From assembly GCA_030652995.1 (NCBI GenBank), contig JAUSAG010000015.1, positions 55,111 to 119,110 on the forward strand: DNA of 64,000 bases, in the 5' to 3' direction. Made by a program: the position numbers and the translations under genes. How positions within the stretch are numbered: position 1 is the stretch's first letter; each line of letters begins with the position of its first letter. The notes under the pieces were generated by a model. That model searched no databases. It saw nothing but the letters and a program-made list of their open reading frames with translations, and had not been told where the DNA came from. The DNA is from Methylotenera sp. GTDB lineage: Bacteria > Pseudomonadota > Gammaproteobacteria > Burkholderiales > Methylophilaceae. Below are positions 58,092-64,000 of this stretch, piece by piece.

Positions 58092-59480
58092 ATGCAAGCA
58101 CTCCCCATTTTTTTTAATATTAAAAATCGCCATTGTGTTGTTATTGGTGGCGGTGATGTGGCTACGCGTAAAATCAACATGCTACTTAAAGCTGATGCTG
58201 ATGTGACGGTTGTTTCGCCAAGCGTGGTTGATGCCATACAAGTGCTTACTGCAGATAAAAATGTTAAATTTATTAAAGCCCATTTTGAAAAATCTCAGCT
58301 ACTAGGCGCATGCTTAGTGATTGCTGCCACCGATAATCGAGCTGTAAACGAAGCTGTTTCCCACGAGGCACAGGCTCTGAATATTCCTGTTAATGTCGTC
58401 GATTCTCCAGATTTATGCACCTTTACCATGGGTTCAATTATTGACCGTAGCCCGGTGGTGATTGCAATATCCAGCGAAGGCAATGCGCCCGTACTCGCTC
58501 GTTATATACGCACTAAAATTGAGACTATGCTACCGGCGGGTTATGGGCGTATCGCTGAAATTGCGGGTGAGTTCAGAGATAAAGTAAAGCTCAAGTTTGC
58601 CACAACCCAACAGCGACGTATTTTTTGGGAGGACGTACTGCAAGGTCCTGTAATTGAGCGCGTATTGTCCGGGCAGGAACAAGCTGCGCGTGAGTTGCTA
58701 CAACACTTGGTTGACGCCCCCGATGCTAAAAGCCATAAAGGTGAAGTATTTTTAGTTGGCGGTGGCCCTGGCGACCCTGATTTACTTACATTCAGGGCGC
58801 TGCGATTAATGCAGCAATGTGATGTTTGTGTATATGACAAACTTGTGAGCCCGGAAGTCATGGCGTTGGTGCGACGTGATGCCGAGCTGATCTATGTAGG
58901 AAAATCTCGCGATCAGCACACGTTACCGCAAGAAGAAATAAACGAACTTTTAGCTAAGTTAGCGTTACAGGGCAAACGTGTGTTGCGCTTAAAAGGCGGC
59001 GACCCCTTCATTTTTGGTCGTGGCGGTGAAGAAATTGAAACCTTAATGGCGCGCGGTGTGCCGTTTCAGGTGGTGCCAGGCATTACGGCTGCCAATGGTG
59101 TTTCTAGTTATGCCGGCATTCCACTGACGCACCGCGATTACGCTCAGGCTTGTTTGTTTATTACCGGGCATCTCAAAGATGGAACGTTAGATTTAGATTG
59201 GGTCGCGATGTCACGCCCAAACCAAACCGTTGTGATTTATATGGGCTTAGTAGGCTTGGCGCAAATATGCGAAAAACTGATTGAGCATGGCGTACCTGCT
59301 GATATGCCTGTTGCCGTGGTACAGCAAGGCACAACACAAAGGCAAAAGGTTGTGGTTGCTACTTTGGCTGACTTGGCTAAAAAAGTAACTGCAGCGGGCT
59401 TAAAACCACCGTGCTTAACCATTATTGGTGAAGTCGTAAAGTTGCGCGAGAAATTGTCTTGGTTTGAACCTAGTTCTTAA
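58092..59480 (+). CDS. cysG: Siroheme synthase (CysG: dehydrogenase/ferrochelatase and uroporphyrinogen methyltransferase)
   Basis: 462 aa; N-terminal CysG domain, then VFLVGGGPGDPDLLTFRALRLMQQCDVCVYDKLVSPEV. Confidence 0.96.
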   Translation: MQALPIFFNIKNRHCVVIGGGDVATRKINMLLKADADVTVVSPSVVDAIQVLTADKNVKFIKAHFEKSQLLGACLVIAATDNRAVNEAVSHEAQALNIPVNVVDSPDLCTFTMGSIIDRSPVVIAISSEGNAPVLARYIRTKIETMLPAGYGRIAEIAGEFRDKVKLKFATTQQRRIFWEDVLQGPVIERVLSGQEQAARELLQHLVDAPDAKSHKGEVFLVGGGPGDPDLLTFRALRLMQQCDVCVYDKLVSPEVMALVRRDAELIYVGKSRDQHTLPQEEINELLAKLALQGKRVLRLKGGDPFIFGRGGEEIETLMARGVPFQVVPGITAANGVSSYAGIPLTHRDYAQACLFITGHLKDGTLDLDWVAMSRPNQTVVIYMGLVGLAQICEKLIEHGVPADMPVAVVQQGTTQRQKVVVATLADLAKKVTAAGLKPPCLTIIGEVVKLREKLSWFEPSS

Positions 59481-60777
59481 TTGGAATGCTTAACCGCGCC
59501 TCTAACCCACCTTCTGGCCGGTTGATTAACTCAAGTTTGCCATGATGAAGCTTTGCAATGCGGTCAGCAATAGCAAGACCTAGCCCACTACCGCCTGCAT
59601 TGCTACGTGCGGTATCAAGCCTTTCAAATGGTTTTAGCAATTTTTCAACATGGCTTTCAGGAATGCCTGGGCCATTGTCAAATACGCTTATCACAATATA
59701 ATCTGCTGTAATTTGACTAGCGACACGCACCTGCCCATGGCCGTAAGCGTAAGCGTTGCCAACTAGGTTGTCTAATAGGCGCTGCATCGCCAGTGGTTTA
59801 ATCGGCACCACATAGGTGGGCGCCAATTGTATAACTAAATCTCGTCCAGCGCGCGCTTGGCGGTCATGCAGTGCTTGCAGTAGCATATTGATGTCCGTCA
59901 TTTGTGTAGGCTCGCCTTCCACCCCTTTTACAAAATCTAAAAACTGATGAATGATATTGTCCATATCGGCAATATCTTGAATCATGCCGATTTTTAAGCT
60001 GGCGCAATTTTCATCGGGTAGCATTTCTACCGAAAGCCTTAATCTTGCTAAAGGTGTGCGAATGTCATGTGAAACGCCAGCTAGTATCAAGGTTCTTTCC
60101 GCATCAAGTTCAGCTAATGAATCCGCCATCTTATTAAAAGTATCATTCACTTCACGTAGCTCAGCAAAGCTGCCCTCAGGCAGTTTTTCTGGGTGTTCGC
60201 CCTTACGAAGCCTGTTGGCAGCATTCATGAGTAAGTGCAGTGGGCGGTTAATGCGTGCCGCAATAACATAGCCGCCCGCGAGTGAAAGCAATAGCACAAG
60301 AGCTACCCAGCCCAGCCACTTCCACGGGAATGGTCGGTCAACATGAATACGTGGAATCACCACCCAAAAATCATCCATGCCAATACCAAAGCTCACCCAA
60401 AGCCCCTCGATGCCGTAGTGATTAACGGTAATTATCGTCTCAACGCCTAGTCGCTCACGAATTTTATCCGCCACCATATTGATAAACGGGTCAGCCGGCA
60501 GTGGTTCAATTTCCTCCATAAAATCTGCTGAATAAACACGCACGCCTTCTTTGCCTGTCAGCTCTGAAAGTAGTGCCAAACGTAAACTTTCTTGTGAGGC
60601 AATGAGCGACGCTCGCGTGTAATTAACCACGGTAACTGCCTGTAGCGCTGTGGCTTCTGCACGCGGGCCGCGTTCAAAGTACTCAAAGATTTGCAGCGAG
60701 GCAACTTGCCCAATCGCCAATAAAGTGGCGATGAGCAACATCACTCTAGCTAGGAGGGTATTGGGTAAAAGGCGCAA
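59470..60777 (-). CDS. envZ: Sensor histidine kinase, EnvZ-like
   Basis: 435 aa; HAMP, AGVSHDIRTPLARLRLS, GSGLGLAIADRIAKLHHG. Confidence 0.88.
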   Translation of the reverse strand: MRLLPNTLLARVMLLIATLLAIGQVASLQIFEYFERGPRAEATALQAVTVVNYTRASLIASQESLRLALLSELTGKEGVRVYSADFMEEIEPLPADPFINMVADKIRERLGVETIITVNHYGIEGLWVSFGIGMDDFWVVIPRIHVDRPFPWKWLGWVALVLLLSLAGGYVIAARINRPLHLLMNAANRLRKGEHPEKLPEGSFAELREVNDTFNKMADSLAELDAERTLILAGVSHDIRTPLARLRLSVEMLPDENCASLKIGMIQDIADMDNIIHQFLDFVKGVEGEPTQMTDINMLLQALHDRQARAGRDLVIQLAPTYVVPIKPLAMQRLLDNLVGNAYAYGHGQVRVASQITADYIVISVFDNGPGIPESHVEKLLKPFERLDTARSNAGGSGLGLAIADRIAKLHHGKLELINRPEGGLEARLSIPIKN

Positions 60778-60904
60778 TTTTTATGGCAACTTAAATGTTA
60801 ATAGCTCGCAAGGGTGCAAGGCAGAGCTTCATTGGCACGGAGGCGGATGAAAACGTTAGTTAAATTGAATACCTTTAACGTTACTAAAAGCAATTCAAAC
60901 AAAC

Positions 60905-61639
60905 TTAATGATCAGTTTCACCATCGGGGATAAACACATAACCAAATCCCCACATGGTTTGCAAGTAGCGCGGATGTGCTGGGTCTGGTTCAATCAGCTT
61001 GCGTAAACGCGACACTTGCACATCAATGCTCCGGTCAAACACATCTAACTCTCGCCCACGTGCCAGTTGCATGAGCCTGTCGCGAGATAACGGTTGGCGT
61101 GGGTGGTCAACAAACACCTTGAGCAAGGCAAACTCGCCACTGGTGATGGCAACAGAAGTGCCATTGTGGCTGAGTGAACGCGTCGAAGGGTTGAATATAA
61201 AATCACCAATAGTGACATTTTCATTGGTGTTAGCCGGTGCGCTAGGAACTAAGCGTTCATGTCGCCGTAGCACGGCGTTGATGCGAGCTAATAATTCACG
61301 AGGGTTAAACGGTTTAGGCAGGTAATCATCGGCACCCATTTCAAGCCCGATAATGCGGTCAACTTCATCGCCACGCGCTGTTAGCATCACAATAGGTATC
61401 ATGGCGCCAGAGCCACGCATTCTGCGGCAAATAGATAAGCCATCCTCACCTGGTAGCATTAAATCCAGTACGAGCAAATCAATCGTGTCGCTGGCTAGTG
61501 TTGCATCCATTTCTTTGGCGTCGGCTGCAGCCTTAACGTTAAAACCTTGCTCAGTAAGATAGCGCTGTAATAATTCGCGCAATCGTACATCGTCATCCAC
61601 AACTAGAATCTTTTTCTTTTGGCCCATCATTATCATCAT
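60905..61639 (-). CDS. ompR: Response regulator, OmpR-like
   Basis: 244 aa receiver plus winged helix; ILVVDDDVRLRELLQRYL, VQVSRLRKLIEPDPAHPRYLQTMWGFGYVF. Confidence 0.9.
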   Translation of the reverse strand: MMIMMGQKKKILVVDDDVRLRELLQRYLTEQGFNVKAAADAKEMDATLASDTIDLLVLDLMLPGEDGLSICRRMRGSGAMIPIVMLTARGDEVDRIIGLEMGADDYLPKPFNPRELLARINAVLRRHERLVPSAPANTNENVTIGDFIFNPSTRSLSHNGTSVAITSGEFALLKVFVDHPRQPLSRDRLMQLARGRELDVFDRSIDVQVSRLRKLIEPDPAHPRYLQTMWGFGYVFIPDGETDH

Positions 61640-61902
61640 TCCCCAAGCAGAATTGTATTCAGCGATTTTTTTATTTAATTTACACTGCTAAAGCTAGCTA
61701 TTAAAATTAATTTTCACTAATGCCAAAGTGTAAGCTAAATTAAGTAAAGATCAAATGCTCAAGTAGTAAACTAACAAAGTTTTTTGTAGTCGTACAAGTA
61801 ATGGCGTTAATTTACAAATTTTTACAATTAGGCGATGTGTTGAAACATTCAGTTTACAATCACAGTTCATGATTATGCGACTTAAATCTCGCTAACTAAC
61901 GT

Positions 61903-62544
61903 TTGAAAGTTGAGTCGTTGAATTTAATTTTGAATAACAATTTATTTTTTGCCAAACACGTGTGCCTAAGCTTATGTATTGGGCTAGGTGTTTCTTTTAG
62001 CGTGATTGCGGGAGGGCGAAGCAATCCACCTAACCTAGTAGAAGGTAAAGATTCTCGTGTGTTGGAGCTTGATTCAGCGGCAGCAAGTGAAGAGGTTAAA
62101 GTTGACGGTTTGCAACAAACGCTTAAATTCAACTTTAGCCCAGAAAATCGAGATAGATTACGCAAGGCGCTTGAAGATTACGCGCGATCTGTTGACCCTA
62201 GTCATGATCAAATTGAAGAGCGTCGGCGCGCAATGAAAAAAAGTATCGAGACTCGGTTTTTAGATGCAGATAATGACAATGATGGCACCTTGGATCGACA
62301 AGAGGCCACGGAAAAATTACCGCAAATTGCAAGGCATTTCAGTAGTGTCGATACCAATCAAGATGGCTTGATTTCACTGGATGAGTTACTCGATGCCCAA
62401 GCCCGCATACTGGAGCGCAGAAGGATTTCAGAAGCTCTATTAGAGGCTGAAAAACAACCGAAGCTATTTGATACTGAAACATTACCTGTTGATAAGCGTA
62501 AAAATAAACAGACAACTGACAACACAAAAAAACGCTCGATATAA
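61903..62544 (+). CDS. EF-hand domain secreted protein (start uncertain, TTG)
   Basis: DADNDNDGTLDRQEATEKL and VDTNQDGLISLDELLDAQ. Confidence 0.75.
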   Translation: MKVESLNLILNNNLFFAKHVCLSLCIGLGVSFSVIAGGRSNPPNLVEGKDSRVLELDSAAASEEVKVDGLQQTLKFNFSPENRDRLRKALEDYARSVDPSHDQIEERRRAMKKSIETRFLDADNDNDGTLDRQEATEKLPQIARHFSSVDTNQDGLISLDELLDAQARILERRRISEALLEAEKQPKLFDTETLPVDKRKNKQTTDNTKKRSI

Positions 62545-62895
62545 ACTGCCAATGAGGCTCATATCTAAATTACTCAATTAATGCTTGGTCGCACGAACCA
62601 ACACCTTCCAATTAAAACGATTTTAGTCAATTAGGCTTCTTGCGTTAGCTTAAGTGCATTAAATCCTGCAAGCTGTCGTTCATTAATGGCGAAATGATTC
62701 ATTACAGGCATCTGGTTAGTAACTTTAATTAGAGTTGTCAACTCGCAATTAAATAGAAACTGCAGAATATGAAGAAAAAGTTGGAAAAAAAAATGCTTAC
62801 TCTACTCAACCACCCTTATCAGTTAGCGGATTACGAATACACAATCACTTCAAGCATAGGCGCTACCTTATTTAGTCGACCCTGAACAACTCAGT

Positions 62896-63624
62896 TCAAG
62901 CAGATTGTAACTGATTGAACTGAGCACCATTTAAATGTTGATGGATTGCAACGATGATCAGTTGCAGTTGGCTTGCAAAACACTGGCCGTAAAAAAGCCG
63001 GATGGCTCTTAGAATCATCCGTAAGTTATGACCTGCGCCACACAGCATGGCATGCAGTGCATCACCAAGCTCACCTTTCAGCCAATTCCTGCCTAATCTC
63101 CCATCATTCTTTATATGCCCAATCGCAGGCTCTATGGCACTACGCCGGTGAATGGCTTTCTTGATACTCGGCGTCACGTCCCGCTTCTGCCCACTACGCC
63201 AGATGGTGACGTTAGGGACTTCAACACCACGGTAGCCTCTATCCACAAACACCGCTTTCGGTGCGCGTTGCGTGAGGGCATGGATCTGTGCAACCGCCGA
63301 GGGTAAGGTATGTCCATCATAGGGGTTGCCCGGCATGCTCTTGATGCCAACGACCAAGCCTTCTTTGTGCGTCGTGGCAATACTGACCTTCACACCAAAT
63401 TCATAGGGTTGGCGCACCTTGCCCTTGGCGATGCATTCCACTTCAGGCGCATGTAAGCTGTAGAGTTTGTTTTTGTCCGTGCGTTGTTGATGAAGCAGAC
63501 GTTGCACTTTGCGCAATGTTGCCTTGACCACTTTCAGCTGGCTTTGGTCTGCACCAAGCTTGCGTTGAATATCCCGCCATACACGACCCAGAAGCGTGCG
63601 CTGGGTTTTGAGCGTAGCACGCAT
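62896..63624 (-). pseudogene. IS5-family transposase, N-terminally truncated
   Basis: 242 aa; KAVFVDRGYRGVEVPNVTIWRSGQKRDVTPSIKKAIHRRSAIEPAIGHIKNDGRLGRNWLKG; the frame extends upstream (HVRQYRR) only to the 63645-63875 element. Confidence 0.8.
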
Positions 63625-63644
63625 CCTGCGGTATTGTCTAACAT

Positions 63645-63875
63645 GGCTGGTTTGTCCCCCGTTGCCGACTATTAGCCAGAATCAGCGACCGTCGCCTATG
63701 ACCGAATGTATAGGATCATCAGTGGCGGCTTTAGAGAAGTATGATTCCAGTAGAATTGAGTTGTTTTAGGCAGAATTAGACTTCCGTATAACGGACGGTC
63801 ATGAACCTAGCATTTCAGCACTGAGCGTATATTTGTCAATTAAGCTGTTCGTCAGCAACGGGGGACAAACCAGCC
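63645..63875. mobile_element. MITE-like element with perfect 21-bp terminal inverted repeats, 231 bp, non-coding
   Basis: GGCTGGTTTGTCCCCCGTTGC (63645-63665) / GCAACGGGGGACAAACCAGCC (63855-63875). Confidence 0.7.
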
Positions 63876-64000
63876 ACACAGATTCGCAACGTCAATGAGT
63901 GCTATCAGCACATTTGAGTTATTTAACAATGATGGTTAAACTACCGAAAAGTGGGATAAGCCAGCCGGTCAAAGTAATTTATAAGTAAATTTCAAGATAA

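Noticed and set aside
63641-63875. Integron attC interpretation of the tctaac...element next to the IS5 remnant
   Set aside because: No attC R'/R'' core pair, no integron integrase; perfect terminal inverted repeats fit a MITE better

Overview
The window looks like a betaproteobacterial chromosome, probably a methylotroph of the Methylophilaceae type (inferred from gene content only). It falls into two parts. (1) About 1-16.1 kb is an accessory island. It holds a type I R-M-like locus (truncated HsdR plus an M-S fusion whose methylase motifs look degenerate), an XRE regulator, many small ORFans, a KlcA/ArdB antirestriction protein, a VapE-type primase/helicase protein, a tyrosine integrase and a DUF262/HNH (GmrSD-like) defence gene. 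It ends at a 3' tRNA-Lys-like fragment that looks like an attachment site. (2) About 16.6-64 kb is mostly chromosomal. It contains a CzcCBA-type RND efflux system with a PII-like gene, a decayed IS200/IS605 element, sulP-usp, a probable ovothiol pair (ovoA plus a PatB/MalY-type C-S lyase), tpiA/fba/fbp and an arsenosugar-type cluster (ArsM, radical SAM, two TIGR0428x glycosyltransferases, VTT-flavoprotein fusion). It continues with a MazEF-like module flanked by 56-bp direct repeats of a neighbouring gene's 3' end, msrA/msrB, ilvE, a housekeeping block (gmhB, glyS, glyQ, lnt, mscL, corC, ybeY, psiE, phoH, miaB, cysG, envZ/ompR) and a truncated IS5-type transposase abutting a 231-bp MITE-like element. 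The observations I rate highest are the direct-repeat-flanked toxin-antitoxin mini-cassette, the degenerate M-S fusion next to HsdR, the DUF262 cassette between integrase and att, the non-canonical radical SAM in the arsenic cluster, and the MITE-like 21-bp inverted-repeat element. No database search was possible; family names come from motif recognition.
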